49,979 nucleotides of DNA from Micromonosporaceae bacterium (GCA_020027875.1 JAHRHA010000034.1:1-49979); one strand, 5' to 3'; shown: positions 18,348 through 27,233, counted from the first letter of the stretch. Program-made: numbers and translations. The notes: a model not told the origin generated them from the sequence alone.

Positions 18348-19241
18348 TCAGATGCCCGCGGTCGGGCCTGGGTGGCCACCCCGGCGCCGAAGGTAGCGCT
18401 CGAAGTGCTCGGCGATCTCGTCGCCGGACAATGGGGCGAGGTCATCGCCGGCCCGCTCCTCCAGCTCCCGCACGTACTCGGCCAGCTCAGCGTCCTGCCC
18501 CGCCGCGGTGCGAAGGCGCTCCTCCCACTGGGCCGACTCCTCGGCGAGATCCGTCATCGGAACAGGGAGGTCCAGCACCTCCTCGACCCGGTGCAGCAGG
18601 GCAAGGGTGGCCTTGGGACACGGCGGGTTGTTGGCGTAATGCGGCACGTGCACCCAGAACGACACGGCGTCCAGCTCCGCCTTGCGGCAGGCATCGTGCA
18701 GCACGCCGACGATGCCCGTTGGCCCCTCGTAGCGGGTCGCGGTCAGGCCGAACCGTTCGATGTCGGCCTGGTCGGAGGCGCTGCCGCTGATCGGGAGCGA
18801 GCGGGTGTACGGCACATCGGCGAGCAGCGCCCCGAGCAGCACCACCCGGGTCACCTCGAGGCTGTGGCACACCTCGAGCACATCCTGGCAGAAGGTACGC
18901 CAGCGGGTGCTCGGCTCGATGCCGCGGATAAGCACCACGTCGGACTCGGCCTCCGCTGGGCTCGCCACCGCGAACCGGGTGGTCGGCCACTCGATACGCC
19001 GGTCCTCGCCCTCGGGCTGGGAGACGGTCGGCCGGTTGACCTGAAAGTCGTAGAACTCCTCGGGGTCGACCTCGCTGACGGTCTTGGCCGACCAGACCTG
19101 CTCGAGATGCTCGACGGCGGCGGTCGAGGCGTCGGCGGCGTCGTTCCACCCCTCGAAGGCCGCGATGGCCACGGGGGAGCGCAGAACCGGCAGCCCATCG
19201 AACTCGCTCACGTACCCCAGCGTAATGGTCTCCGCGGTCAC
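18348..19241 (-). CDS. PAC2 family protein
   Basis: About 297 residues from GTG 19241 (MTAETITLGYV); the frame stays open to 19334 but that would overrun the metH start. The body begins PVAIAAFEGWNDAADASTAA, then VVLIRGIEPSTRW, VVLLGALLADVPYTRS and FWVHVPHYANNPPCP, the PAC2 signature (proteasome assembly chaperone-like fold). Actinobacterial members are conserved near mshC and metH; their role is not established. It is divergent from metH with 91 bases between them and convergent with the aminotransferase. Confidence 0.87.
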   Translation of the reverse strand: MTAETITLGYVSEFDGLPVLRSPVAIAAFEGWNDAADASTAAVEHLEQVWSAKTVSEVDPEEFYDFQVNRPTVSQPEGEDRRIEWPTTRFAVASPAEAESDVVLIRGIEPSTRWRTFCQDVLEVCHSLEVTRVVLLGALLADVPYTRSLPISGSASDQADIERFGLTATRYEGPTGIVGVLHDACRKAELDAVSFWVHVPHYANNPPCPKATLALLHRVEEVLDLPVPMTDLAEESAQWEERLRTAAGQDAELAEYVRELEERAGDDLAPLSGDEIAEHFERYLRRRGGHPGPTAGI

Positions 19242-19262
19242 GCGCCCGTGACCGGCTGCTGA

Positions 19263-19295
19263 CACGGCCGCTGGCACGGCCGCAAACACGGCCGC
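19263..19295 (+). repeat. 12-bp periodic repeat between PAC2 and metH
   Basis: CACGGCCGC occurs three times at 19263, 19275 and 19287, an exact 12-base period, within the 91-base divergent gap. If the PAC2 gene used its longest possible start, the repeat would encode a degenerate VxAA series. It lies where the metH promoter must be. Confidence 0.7.
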
Positions 19296-19332
19296 CGACA
19301 CGCGGGCCAGATCGGCGGCTAGCCTGTACCCC

Positions 19333-22300
19333 ATGCCAGCTGGATTCTTGGACAGCCTTGCTCAGCGCGTGCTCGTCGCCGATGGGGCGATGGGCACGAT
19401 GCTGCACGCGGCCGACCCCAGCCTGGACGACTACCAGGGCCACGAGGGCTGCAGCGAGATCCTGAATGTGACGCTGCCCGACGTCGTACGAGGCATTCAC
19501 GACGCCTACCTGGCCGCCGGGGCCGATTGTGTCGAGACGAACACGTTCGGCGCCAACCTCGCCGCCCTCGGCGAGTACGGCATCGCCGACCGGATCTTCG
19601 AACTGTCGCACTCCGGGGCGCGACTGGCCCGCGAGGTCGCCGATGGCTGGTCCAGCCCGGACCGGCCGCGTTTCGTACTCGGCTCGATCGGCCCGGGCAC
19701 CAAACTCCCGACGCTGGGGCACACGAGGTACGACACCCTGCGCGAGGCCTACCAGCTCAACGCGGCTGGCCTGCTCGCTGGCGGGGCCGATGCTCTCATC
19801 GTCGAGACGTGCCAAGATCTGCTGCAGACCAAGGCCGCCGTCATCGGTTCCCGCCGCGCCATCGCCGCGACCGGGCGCGCGGTGCCGCTCATCTGCCACG
19901 TGACCGTCGAGACCACCGGCACCATGCTGCTGGGGTCGGAGATCGGTGCCGCGCTCACCGCGCTGCAACCCCTCGGGATCGACCTCATCGGCCTCAACTG
20001 CGCCACCGGCCCGACCGAGATGTCCGAGCACCTGCGCTACCTGTCGCAGAACGCCCGCGTGCCGCTGTCCGTGATGCCCAACGCCGGCTTGCCCGAACTC
20101 ACCGCGACGGGCGCCAGGTATCCGCTGCGCCCGGACGAGCTCGGCGAGGCGATGCGGTGGTTCGTCACCGAGTACGGGGCCCGACTCGTCGGCGGGTGCT
20201 GCGGCACTACCCCTGAGCACATCGCCAAGGTCGTCGAGGCGGTCGCGACGGCCGAGCCCGCCGCGCGCACGCCGCGCCATGATGCGGGCGTCGCATCGAT
20301 CTACCACCATGTTCCGTTCGCGCAGGATGCGAGCGTGCTCATGGTGGGGGAGCGGACCAACGCCAACGGCTCGAAGGCGTTCCGCGACGCCATGCTCGCC
20401 AGCGACTACCACGCGTGTGTGGAGATCGCCCGCGACCAGGCCCGGGACGGGTCGCACCTGCTCGACCTCTGCATCGACTACGTGGGTCGGGACGGCGCCG
20501 CGGACATGCGCGAGATAGCCGGCCGCTTCGCCACCGCGTCGACGTTGCCGATCATGCTGGACTCCACCGAGCCGAACGTCATCGAGGCCGGGCTGGAGAT
20601 GCTCGGCGGACGGTGCGTGGTCAACTCGGTGAACTTCGAGGACGGCGACGGCCCCACGTCCCGGTACGCGCGCGTCATGCCGATCGTGGCCGAGCATGGC
20701 GCCGCCGTCGTCGCGTTGACCATCGACGAACAGGGCCAGGCTCGCACGGCCGAGTGGAAGGTACGGGTCGCGGCCCGCCTGATTGAGGACCTCACCGGAC
20801 GCTGGGGTATGGACATCTCCGACATTCTTGTCGACTGCCTTACCTTCCCGATCTCCACGGGGCAGGAGGAGGTCCGCCGGGACGGTCTCGAGACGATCGA
20901 GGCGATCCGGCAGATCTCCCAGCGCTTCCCGGGCGTCAATTTCACGCTCGGCATCTCCAACATCTCTTTCGGCCTGAACCCGGCCGCCCGTCAGGTGCTC
21001 AACTCGGTGTTCCTGCACGAGTGTGTCCAGGCCGGGCTAACCTCGGCCATCGTGCACGCGAGCAAGATCCTGCCGACGTCGAAGATCCCGGATGAGCAGC
21101 GTGAGGTGGCGCTGGACCTCGTCTACGACCGCCGCGGGGAGGGCTACGACCCGCTGTCGCGCTTCATCGAGCTGTTCGAGGGTGTCGACGCGGCATCGGT
21201 CCGGGCGTCGCGCGCCGAGGAGCTGTTGGCGCTGCCGCTGGACGAACGGCTGCAGCGGCGCATCGTCGACGGCGAGCGCAACGGGCTGGAGTCCGATCTG
21301 GATTCCGCGCTGGCCTCCCGGTCGGCACTGGCGATCATCAACGACACGCTGCTCGCGGGTATGAAGACGGTCGGTGAGCTGTTCGGCTCCGGGCAGATGC
21401 AGCTGCCGTTCGTACTCCAGTCCGCCGAGGTCATGAAGACCGCGGTGGCCTACCTCGAGCCGCACATGGAGAAGGCCGACGACGCGGGCAAGGGCAGAAT
21501 TGTTCTGGCCACCGTCAAGGGCGACGTGCATGACATCGGCAAGAACCTCGTGGACATCATCTTGTCCAACAATGGCTACGAGGTTGTGAACATCGGCATC
21601 AAGCAGCCGATCTCGGCGATCCTCGACGCGGCCGAGGAGGCGAAGGCCGACGCGATCGGCATGTCAGGCCTGCTGGTCAAGTCCACGGTCATCATGAAGG
21701 AGAACCTGCAGGAGATGGACTCCCGCGGCGTGGCTGCGCGGTGGCCGGTCCTGCTCGGCGGGGCGGCGCTCACGCGCTCCTATGTGGAGGATGACCTGCG
21801 CGATCTCTTCTCGGGCGAGGTGCACTACGCTCGGGACGCGTTCGAGGGACTCTCCCTTATGGACAAGGTCATGGCGGCCAAGCGCGGCGAGTCCCCGGTC
21901 GTGGACGCCGAGCGTGAGCGCAAGCTGGCCGAGCGCCGCGAGCGGCGTGAGCGGCATCGGGCGATGGTCGGCGGGGAGCTGCCGGAGCTGGACGACGCGT
22001 CGGTGCGCTCCGACGTCGCTGTTGATGTACCGGTTCCTGCGGCACCCTTCTTCGGTACCCGAGTCGTGAAGGGCTTACCGCTGGCGGATTATGTGGCTCT
22101 CCTCGACGAGCGGGCGACGTTCCTGGGCCAGTGGGGGTTGCGGGGCTCGCGCGACGGCGCCGGACCGTCCTATGAGGAGCTCGTCGAGACCGAAGGCCGT
22201 CCGAGGATGCGGTACTGGCTGGACCGGCTCGTCGCCGACCAGGTACTCGAGGCGGCGGTGGTCTATGGCTACTTCCCGTGCTACTCCGAGGGCAACACGC

Positions 22301-22845
22301 TGGTCGTTCTCGACGAGAACGCGGCGACCGAACGGGCCCGCTTCACCTTCCCCCGTCAGCGGCGCGAGCGTCGGCTGTGCATCGCCGACTTCTTCCGGCC
22401 ACGATCAGATGGTCTTGACGTCATCGGGATGCAGCTGGTGACCATGGGTGAGCCGGTGAGCGAGTACGCGGAGAAGCTGCGCGCCGCGCACGCCTATCGC
22501 GACTACTTCGAGGTGCACGGCCTGTCGGTACAGCTGACCGAGGCGCTCGCGGAGCACTGGCACCGCCGGGTTCGGTCCGAGCTGGTGCTTCCGTCGGGGG
22601 AGTCGCTCGCTTCATTCGACCCGCCGGACCTGGCCGGGCTCCTGGCCACGGATTACCGCGGCTGCCGCTACTCCTTCGGGTACCCAGCCTGCCCGGACCT
22701 CGAGGACCGCGCGAAGGTAGCGGCGCTGCTCGAACCGGAGCGGATCGGCGTCGTGCTGACGGAGGAGTTCCAGCTCGTACCCGAGCAGGCGACGGATGCC
22801 ATCGTGGTCCATCACCCCGAGGCGTCGTACTTCAACGCCAAATAG
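19333..22845 (+). CDS. metH: cobalamin-dependent methionine synthase
   Basis: A full-length 1170-residue MetH, transferring the methyl group from 5-methyltetrahydrofolate to homocysteine. Domains in order: homocysteine-binding (1-310, starting LVADGAMGTMLH, zinc Cys pair in GGCCGTTPEH near 285); pterin-binding (about 330-600, MVGERTNANGSKAFRDAM); B12 cap and Rossmann domains (about 620-860) with D731, H733 and G736 of DVHDIGKN as the lower-ligand motif; and the AdoMet reactivation domain (about 890-1170, with YFPCYSEGNTLVV and YSFGYPACPDLEDR). It starts at ATG 19333. No cobalamin riboswitch is recognisable in the short upstream gap. Nothing suggests damage. Confidence 0.97.
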   Translation: MPAGFLDSLAQRVLVADGAMGTMLHAADPSLDDYQGHEGCSEILNVTLPDVVRGIHDAYLAAGADCVETNTFGANLAALGEYGIADRIFELSHSGARLAREVADGWSSPDRPRFVLGSIGPGTKLPTLGHTRYDTLREAYQLNAAGLLAGGADALIVETCQDLLQTKAAVIGSRRAIAATGRAVPLICHVTVETTGTMLLGSEIGAALTALQPLGIDLIGLNCATGPTEMSEHLRYLSQNARVPLSVMPNAGLPELTATGARYPLRPDELGEAMRWFVTEYGARLVGGCCGTTPEHIAKVVEAVATAEPAARTPRHDAGVASIYHHVPFAQDASVLMVGERTNANGSKAFRDAMLASDYHACVEIARDQARDGSHLLDLCIDYVGRDGAADMREIAGRFATASTLPIMLDSTEPNVIEAGLEMLGGRCVVNSVNFEDGDGPTSRYARVMPIVAEHGAAVVALTIDEQGQARTAEWKVRVAARLIEDLTGRWGMDISDILVDCLTFPISTGQEEVRRDGLETIEAIRQISQRFPGVNFTLGISNISFGLNPAARQVLNSVFLHECVQAGLTSAIVHASKILPTSKIPDEQREVALDLVYDRRGEGYDPLSRFIELFEGVDAASVRASRAEELLALPLDERLQRRIVDGERNGLESDLDSALASRSALAIINDTLLAGMKTVGELFGSGQMQLPFVLQSAEVMKTAVAYLEPHMEKADDAGKGRIVLATVKGDVHDIGKNLVDIILSNNGYEVVNIGIKQPISAILDAAEEAKADAIGMSGLLVKSTVIMKENLQEMDSRGVAARWPVLLGGAALTRSYVEDDLRDLFSGEVHYARDAFEGLSLMDKVMAAKRGESPVVDAERERKLAERRERRERHRAMVGGELPELDDASVRSDVAVDVPVPAAPFFGTRVVKGLPLADYVALLDERATFLGQWGLRGSRDGAGPSYEELVETEGRPRMRYWLDRLVADQVLEAAVVYGYFPCYSEGNTLVVLDENAATERARFTFPRQRRERRLCIADFFRPRSDGLDVIGMQLVTMGEPVSEYAEKLRAAHAYRDYFEVHGLSVQLTEALAEHWHRRVRSELVLPSGESLASFDPPDLAGLLATDYRGCRYSFGYPACPDLEDRAKVAALLEPERIGVVLTEEFQLVPEQATDAIVVHHPEASYFNAK

Positions 22846-22958
22846 GACGTGCTGGTGGGCGGCCGGTGCGCATAGACCCGGAGCGTGAACGGCACCCTGG
22901 AGCTTGTCCGACAAGATTGAACGCACCAATCCGCTGCCATGACGGAAGCTGCGGGTAG

Positions 22959-23357
22959 CTACCGCGCAACGACAAGGGCTAAGTCCGACTTCCTGAAGTC
23001 ATCGCCAATGCAAAGCAAGGGTTCGCCGGCCACGTGGCTGATGGCGTAGGTGAGGCAATCGCCGAAGTTCAGCGCTGCGGGGTGTCGGCCCTTGCCGAAG
23101 CGCAGGTACGCATCGACAGCCACCGCCCAATGGTCTGCGGTGAATGCGACTTGCCGTATGTCGCTCTCCTGAATGAATCGGGCGAGCAGAGTCTTACCTG
23201 GTATGCCGAGGCGGGCCGCGAGGACGATGCCGGTTTCCACCAGCGTCGGCGCGCCTATGCCCGGCGGAGGATCGGCTGAGGTCAGGTGGTCGAGCAGCGG
23301 TTCCCAGCCAGGCTCGCGCAACAGGATGGCAACTACGGCCGAGCTGTCGACGATCAC
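22959..23357 (-). CDS. vapC: VapC-type PIN-domain toxin (ribonuclease)
   Basis: A 132-residue PIN-domain protein with the acidic metal-binding set intact: D4 (VIVDSSAVVAILL), E41 (PTLVETGIVL), D100 (NFGDCLTYA) and D119/D120 (CIGDDFRKSD). Such toxins cleave tRNA or rRNA when released from their antitoxin. The start is GTG 23357, overlapping the antitoxin stop as GTGA, which fixes the start well. It is transcribed with vapB and lies convergent to metH, 113 bases away. Confidence 0.9.
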   Translation of the reverse strand: MIVDSSAVVAILLREPGWEPLLDHLTSADPPPGIGAPTLVETGIVLAARLGIPGKTLLARFIQESDIRQVAFTADHWAVAVDAYLRFGKGRHPAALNFGDCLTYAISHVAGEPLLCIGDDFRKSDLALVVAR

Positions 23358-23626
23358 ACGCCCTCCGGGCCGTAGCCGAGGATCTCTTCTCGCTCGCGCT
23401 TGCTCAGCGCCGTACCCAAGACCTCGGTGGGGACCTGCGGCCACGCCTCCTCAGCGAGAAACCGGCGTAGACGCTCACCCCTGGCCGCGGTTGCCCGCGT
23501 GGCGATAAGGCGAGTCCTCCGCTCCCGCAGAGCGATGTTGATCGCCCGTGTCTTGGTCTCCGCGGTGAGCGCGGCGACCTCAGCGGCGAGCCGCTCGGTG
23601 TCGGGATCCTTGATGTTCAGAGCCAT
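23354..23626 (-). CDS. vapB: VapB-type antitoxin
   Basis: A 90-residue protein. Its N-terminus (MALNIKDPDTERLAAEVAAL, then TKTRAINIALRERR) is a ribbon-helix-helix antitoxin of the Rv0623-like VapB group. The C-terminal part binds the toxin, probably through EEAWPQVPTEVLG. ATG 23626 is the family-typical start (MALNIKD); an in-frame ATG at 23644 lacks a ribosome-binding site. A symmetric site overlaps the start codon, so autoregulation is likely. Confidence 0.9.
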   Translation of the reverse strand: MALNIKDPDTERLAAEVAALTAETKTRAINIALRERRTRLIATRATAARGERLRRFLAEEAWPQVPTEVLGTALSKREREEILGYGPEGV

Positions 23627-23662
23627 GGTGTAAGAGTACCTCATACGGTAGATCTACACCAT
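23625..23662. promoter_or_regulatory. candidate vapBC operator (8-bp inverted repeat plus internal palindrome)
   Basis: ATGGTGTA (23625-23632) and TACACCAT (23655-23662) are perfect inverted arms whose centres are 30 bases apart, about three helical turns. Between them lies the perfect palindrome GTAGATCTAC (23648-23657), which partly overlaps the right arm. The left arm covers the first two bases of the vapB start codon. The arrangement fits cooperative binding of a VapBC complex. Confidence 0.6.
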
Positions 23663-23773
23663 CGTTGATGCCTCGCGGCCATGCATCGCGGCGGATGACT
23701 GCAGGTCGGTGATTCCGCAACGCGGTACGCGGATCTGAACCGACCGCGATGCCGGGCTGTGGAAGCAGACTCC

Positions 23774-23831
23774 GCGGGGCACTGCCTGCGGGGCACTGCC
23801 TATCGATTGAGCAGGCCCTCGATTGAGCAGG
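23774..23831 (+). repeat. two adjacent perfect tandem duplications upstream of xdhC
   Basis: GCGGGGCACTGCCT is present twice in direct contact (23774-23787 and 23788-23801). It is followed by TCGATTGAGCAGG twice (23803-23815 and 23819-23831, period 16). The pair fills the 5' flank of the XdhC-like gene, ending 14 bases before its GTG, so it covers the likely promoter or leader. Confidence 0.85.
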
Positions 23832-23845
23832 GTTAGGCTGGCAGC

Positions 23846-24790
23846 GTGTATGAGATCGCGTTGACTGTGTCAGCGTGCCTGCGGGCGGGTACCCGCGTCG
23901 ACGTCGCATGGGCGATAGACACGCAGGGATTCAGTTCCCGAGACAAGAACGAGGCGTTGGCGATCACGCCGGGCGGAGGCCGGATCGGGTCTGTCATGTC
24001 GGGCTCGCTCAATGACCAGCTGGTGGACCTGGCCGAACAGGGTGTCAGCGGGCGACTCGTCGAGCTACACGTCGGGGATTTGGAGGCCGAGCTGGCTGGC
24101 CTGTCGTGCGGCGGCCACGCGCGCTGCCTGCTGGTCCCCGCCGTTGACCTGCCGGCCGAGTTGTGGCAGCGGCTGCGCAACCGGGACCCGGTCTGCCTGC
24201 TGACCCGCGTCGACGGTGATCAGGTGATGGACGTCGCGATGTTTGATCAGGCGACCATTGCCGATGCGGGCGAGGAAGCGGCTCGGTTGTTCGGCCAGGG
24301 CAGCAGCGACACTCTCGTCGCGCCGGACGCTGTGATAACCGTGCTGTGGCCGGTCCCCAAGCTGGTGATCATTGGAGCCGGCGCGATCGCCGATGCTCTG
24401 AGTGCAGTGGCGGATCTGCTCGGCTGGCAGACCGAAGTAATCACGAATGTCCGTACCGCAACCGGGGTGATCGCAGGGCTCGCCGTTCTGGACAAGGTGG
24501 TCGTGACCAGCCACGATGACGACCTTGCCGGCCCGGCGCTGGCAGCTGCGCTGGCTGGCGAGGTGGGCTACATCGGGGCTCTCGGTTCCCGCCGGACGCA
24601 GCAGTCTCGGGCAGATTGGCTGGCCTACCGTGGAATCACCGACCTGGATCGCGTGCACGGCCCGGCCGGTCTGGACATTGGAGCCGGGACGCCGGCGGAG
24701 ATCGCGGTCTCCATCGTCGCCGAGGCGCTGGCGGTACGGTCGATCAAACGCGCGGGCTCGTTACGCGAACGATCCGGATCGATCCACTAG
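23846..24790 (+). CDS. XdhC/CoxI family molybdenum-hydroxylase maturation protein
   Basis: A 314-residue XdhC-type protein. The N-terminal domain includes SCGG (C88) and LLVPAVDLPAELW. The C-terminal Rossmann domain has LVIIGAGAIADAL (173-185), DDDLAGPALAAAL, GYIGALGSRRTQQ and LDIGAGTPAEIAVSI. XdhC proteins bind molybdenum cofactor, promote its sulfuration and insert it into xanthine dehydrogenase-family enzymes. Beside coxD, coxE and two coxL genes it most likely serves the CO dehydrogenases, as CoxF/CoxI do elsewhere. It starts at GTG 23846 without a strong ribosome-binding site. Two tandem duplications lie immediately upstream. Confidence 0.88.
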   Translation: MYEIALTVSACLRAGTRVDVAWAIDTQGFSSRDKNEALAITPGGGRIGSVMSGSLNDQLVDLAEQGVSGRLVELHVGDLEAELAGLSCGGHARCLLVPAVDLPAELWQRLRNRDPVCLLTRVDGDQVMDVAMFDQATIADAGEEAARLFGQGSSDTLVAPDAVITVLWPVPKLVIIGAGAIADALSAVADLLGWQTEVITNVRTATGVIAGLAVLDKVVVTSHDDDLAGPALAAALAGEVGYIGALGSRRTQQSRADWLAYRGITDLDRVHGPAGLDIGAGTPAEIAVSIVAEALAVRSIKRAGSLRERSGSIH

Positions 24791-24911
24791 TCGGCCCGGC
24801 GACCAAGCCGTCAGTGAGGGTAAGCGAAGACTTAATCTGCTGTCGCGTTAGCCGTGAGCGCGGCCTACCGTTGGTCTTGACCCCCATAGCGGCCGGAGAG
24901 GATGTTTGGCC

Positions 24912-25208
24912 ATGACAAATGAGGCGACGCCCGCGGAGCCTGGCAGCGCAGCGCTGCAGCCCGATGAGGCGGTGGAGGTCCTGCGTGCGGTGTGGGCGGC
25001 GGATGGGCAGCGCGTGGAAGATCTGGACGACGCGTGTGGGCCGACAAAGAGCTGCCGGAACATGACGGACGTCAGCTTCGACGGGATGGCGGAACCAGGC
25101 AGCGACCTGCGCGAAGCCTGGAAGGAACGGTTGCGGCGCGAGGGCAAGCTCAGCACGACGAGCGGCAGCATCCGCGACCTCGTGCTCGGTCCTACCGACG
25201 TTCGCTGA
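24912..25208 (+). CDS. small hypothetical protein upstream of coxD
   Basis: A 98-residue hydrophilic protein (MTNEATPAEPGSAALQPDEA at the start; LREAWKERLRREGKLST near the end). GGAGAGG (24895-24901) precedes ATG 24912. Two Cys residues lie around 42-48 (DACGPTKSCR). No family is recognised. It is 16 bases before coxD and so probably the first gene of the coxD-coxE transcript; a role in CODH maturation is contextual inference only. Confidence 0.55.
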   Translation: MTNEATPAEPGSAALQPDEAVEVLRAVWAADGQRVEDLDDACGPTKSCRNMTDVSFDGMAEPGSDLREAWKERLRREGKLSTTSGSIRDLVLGPTDVR

Positions 25209-25224
25209 CCGATCGGCGCGCTGG

Positions 25225-26100
25225 ATGGACCGCCCGGAGACCGTAGCTCAGCTGACCCAGGTGTTGCGTCACGGTGGCTACCTCGCCGACCGCGGACTGG
25301 CGACCGCACTCTTTGTCGCATTGTCGTTGGATCGTCCGATTCTGATCGAGGGAGAGGTCGGCGTTGGCAAGACCGAGGTCGCGAAGGTGCTCGCGGCGGT
25401 CTTTGGGCGTCGACTGATCCGACTTCAGTGCTACGAGGGCATCGACACCAACCAGGCGTTGTACGAGTGGGATTACGCCCGCCAGATGCTCCAGATCCGG
25501 GCGTTGTCTGACCGTCAACTGGGCGACGACGCCGCGGTCGACAAATTGTTCGGTCCGAAGTTCCTGCTCGAGCGGCCGTTGTTGGAAGCCGTCCGGGCCG
25601 GCGACCAGGCGGTCCTGCTCATCGATGAGGTTGACCGGGCCGACGACGAGTTCGAGGCGTTCCTGCTCGAGATCCTCTCCGACTTCCAGATCACGATTCC
25701 CGAGATTGGCACCATCAAGGCCCAATCGCCGCCTTTGGTGGTACTGACATCGAACCGCACCCGAGAACTGCACGACGCGCTGAAGCGGCGCTGCCTTTAC
25801 CACTGGGTGGGTTATCCGAGCCCGGAACGAGAGGTGGAGATCGTTCTGGTGCGCGCTCCGGGAGTGTCCGAGGCGTTGACCCGCAAGGTGGTCGCCGCGG
25901 TCAACCGGCTGCGGGCCCTCGATCTCGTTAAACCGCCGGGTGTCGCCGAGACGATCGATTGGGTGCGCACGCTCGAGGTACTCGGGGAGACCGATCTCGA
26001 TGCCCGGGCGGTCCAGGACACGATCGGCGCGGTGGTGAAGGAACGCGACGACCTCGAGCTGGTGCGCGGCAACCTGGACGGGATCGCGACGGGTGCCTGA
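25225..26100 (+). CDS. coxD: CoxD-type MoxR AAA+ ATPase
   Basis: A 291-residue AAA+ protein. Walker A is GEVGVGKT (43-50) and Walker B LLIDEVD (131-137); TSNRTRELHDALKRRC contains sensor I and the arginine finger region. The EWDYARQ segment after Walker A is typical of CoxD. CoxD proteins are chaperone-like ATPases needed to build the copper-sulfur part of the CODH active site. The gene overlaps coxE by 8 bases, the usual pair. Confidence 0.9.
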   Translation: MDRPETVAQLTQVLRHGGYLADRGLATALFVALSLDRPILIEGEVGVGKTEVAKVLAAVFGRRLIRLQCYEGIDTNQALYEWDYARQMLQIRALSDRQLGDDAAVDKLFGPKFLLERPLLEAVRAGDQAVLLIDEVDRADDEFEAFLLEILSDFQITIPEIGTIKAQSPPLVVLTSNRTRELHDALKRRCLYHWVGYPSPEREVEIVLVRAPGVSEALTRKVVAAVNRLRALDLVKPPGVAETIDWVRTLEVLGETDLDARAVQDTIGAVVKERDDLELVRGNLDGIATGA

Positions 26101-27223
26101 GGAGGCGCCGTTCGTCAGCGTACTGGTCGCGTTCGCCGATCAGCTGCGCGGCGAGGGGTTGGCCGTCGGCTCCGGGGATGTGCTTTCGTACTGCGCGGCC
26201 ATGGCCCCGCTCGATCCGACCGATCTGCTGGATCTGTACTGGGCGGGGCGCACCACAATGGTCACCCGCCGGGACCAGGTCCCGATCTATGACCGCGTGT
26301 TCCGAAGGTTCTTTCTCGACGAGGGGGACGCGCTTCCCGAGCCATTGAAGCTCACCATCCGAGCCAGGGCGGAGACGCAGTCGGTGCTACAGGTGCCCGC
26401 CACCGAGCCCGGCGCCGACGGGCGTGACGAGCAGGAGGCGCGGCTGGGCCTGGTCGCCTCGGATGCGGAGGTGCTCAGGAACAAGTCCTTCGCGGCCTGT
26501 ACTGAGGAGGAGCTAGCCACGCTTCGGCGGGTCATGGCGCGCATGCGTCTGGCCCCACCGCGCCGGCGCACCCGACGGATGTCCCCGGCGCGGTTTGGTC
26601 GTACGCCGGATCCACGCCGCACCGTCCGGGAGATGATGCGGTTGCATGGCGAACCGTCGAAGTTGTTCTGGCGCCGGCGACGGCTGCGGCAACGGCCGCT
26701 GATCCTGATTCTCGACGTATCCGGTTCCATGGCCGACTACTCCCGCCACCTGCTGCAGTTTGCCTACTCGGCCAGGCGGGCTGCCGCACGGGTGGAGGTG
26801 TTCTGCTTCGGTACCCGACTCACGCGCATCACCAAGGCGCTGGAGCGGCGCCGGGTCGACGACGCGATGGAGCAGGCCGCCAAGGCAGTATTCGACTGGG
26901 ACGGTGGGACCCGGATTGGTCACTCGCTCGATACGTTTGTGCGTGACTGGGGTCGGCGAAGCGTGTGCCGTGGTGGGATCGTCGTGGTGTGTTCCGACGG
27001 ACTGGACCGGGGCGACCCGCAGGTGCTGGCGTCCGCGATGGAGCGGCTGTCCCGGCTGAGCCACCGGGTGGTGTGGATGAATCCCCACAAGGGCAACCAG
27101 CTGGACTTCCAGCCGAGCACTCTGGGGATGATGGTCGCCGCACCGTACATCGATCTGCTGCTATCCGGGCACAGCCTGCACAGCCTGGAAGAGCTGGCCG
27201 CGGTCCTGCCGGAACTGAGCTAG
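26093..27223 (+). CDS. coxE: CoxE-type von Willebrand factor A protein
   Basis: A 376-residue protein. The N-terminal helical region (VLVAFADQLRGEGLAVGSGD) is typical of CoxE. The C-terminal VWA domain has an intact MIDAS, DVSGSM (208-213), preceded by a basic stretch. It works with CoxD in maturation of CO dehydrogenase. It starts at GTG 26093, inside the end of coxD, so translation is coupled. No membrane segment is seen, so it is cytoplasmic. Confidence 0.9.
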   Translation: MPEEAPFVSVLVAFADQLRGEGLAVGSGDVLSYCAAMAPLDPTDLLDLYWAGRTTMVTRRDQVPIYDRVFRRFFLDEGDALPEPLKLTIRARAETQSVLQVPATEPGADGRDEQEARLGLVASDAEVLRNKSFAACTEEELATLRRVMARMRLAPPRRRTRRMSPARFGRTPDPRRTVREMMRLHGEPSKLFWRRRRLRQRPLILILDVSGSMADYSRHLLQFAYSARRAAARVEVFCFGTRLTRITKALERRRVDDAMEQAAKAVFDWDGGTRIGHSLDTFVRDWGRRSVCRGGIVVVCSDGLDRGDPQVLASAMERLSRLSHRVVWMNPHKGNQLDFQPSTLGMMVAAPYIDLLLSGHSLHSLEELAAVLPELS

Positions 27224-27233
27224 GGGAACGCCG

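Noticed and set aside
19242..19332. Possible cobalamin riboswitch before metH
   Set aside because: The gap is only 91 bases, filled partly by a 12-base repeat, and none of the conserved B12-box bases are apparent.
18487..21018. An 843-codon open frame antisense to metH and overlapping PAC2
   Set aside because: It is the mirror frame of strongly conserved metH and PAC2 coding sequence in high-GC DNA; its translation is low-complexity and matches no fold.
22846..22958. CTTGTC-C-GACAAG hairpin after metH as a terminator
   Set aside because: The stem is six base pairs with a one-base loop and no T-tract; too weak to call.
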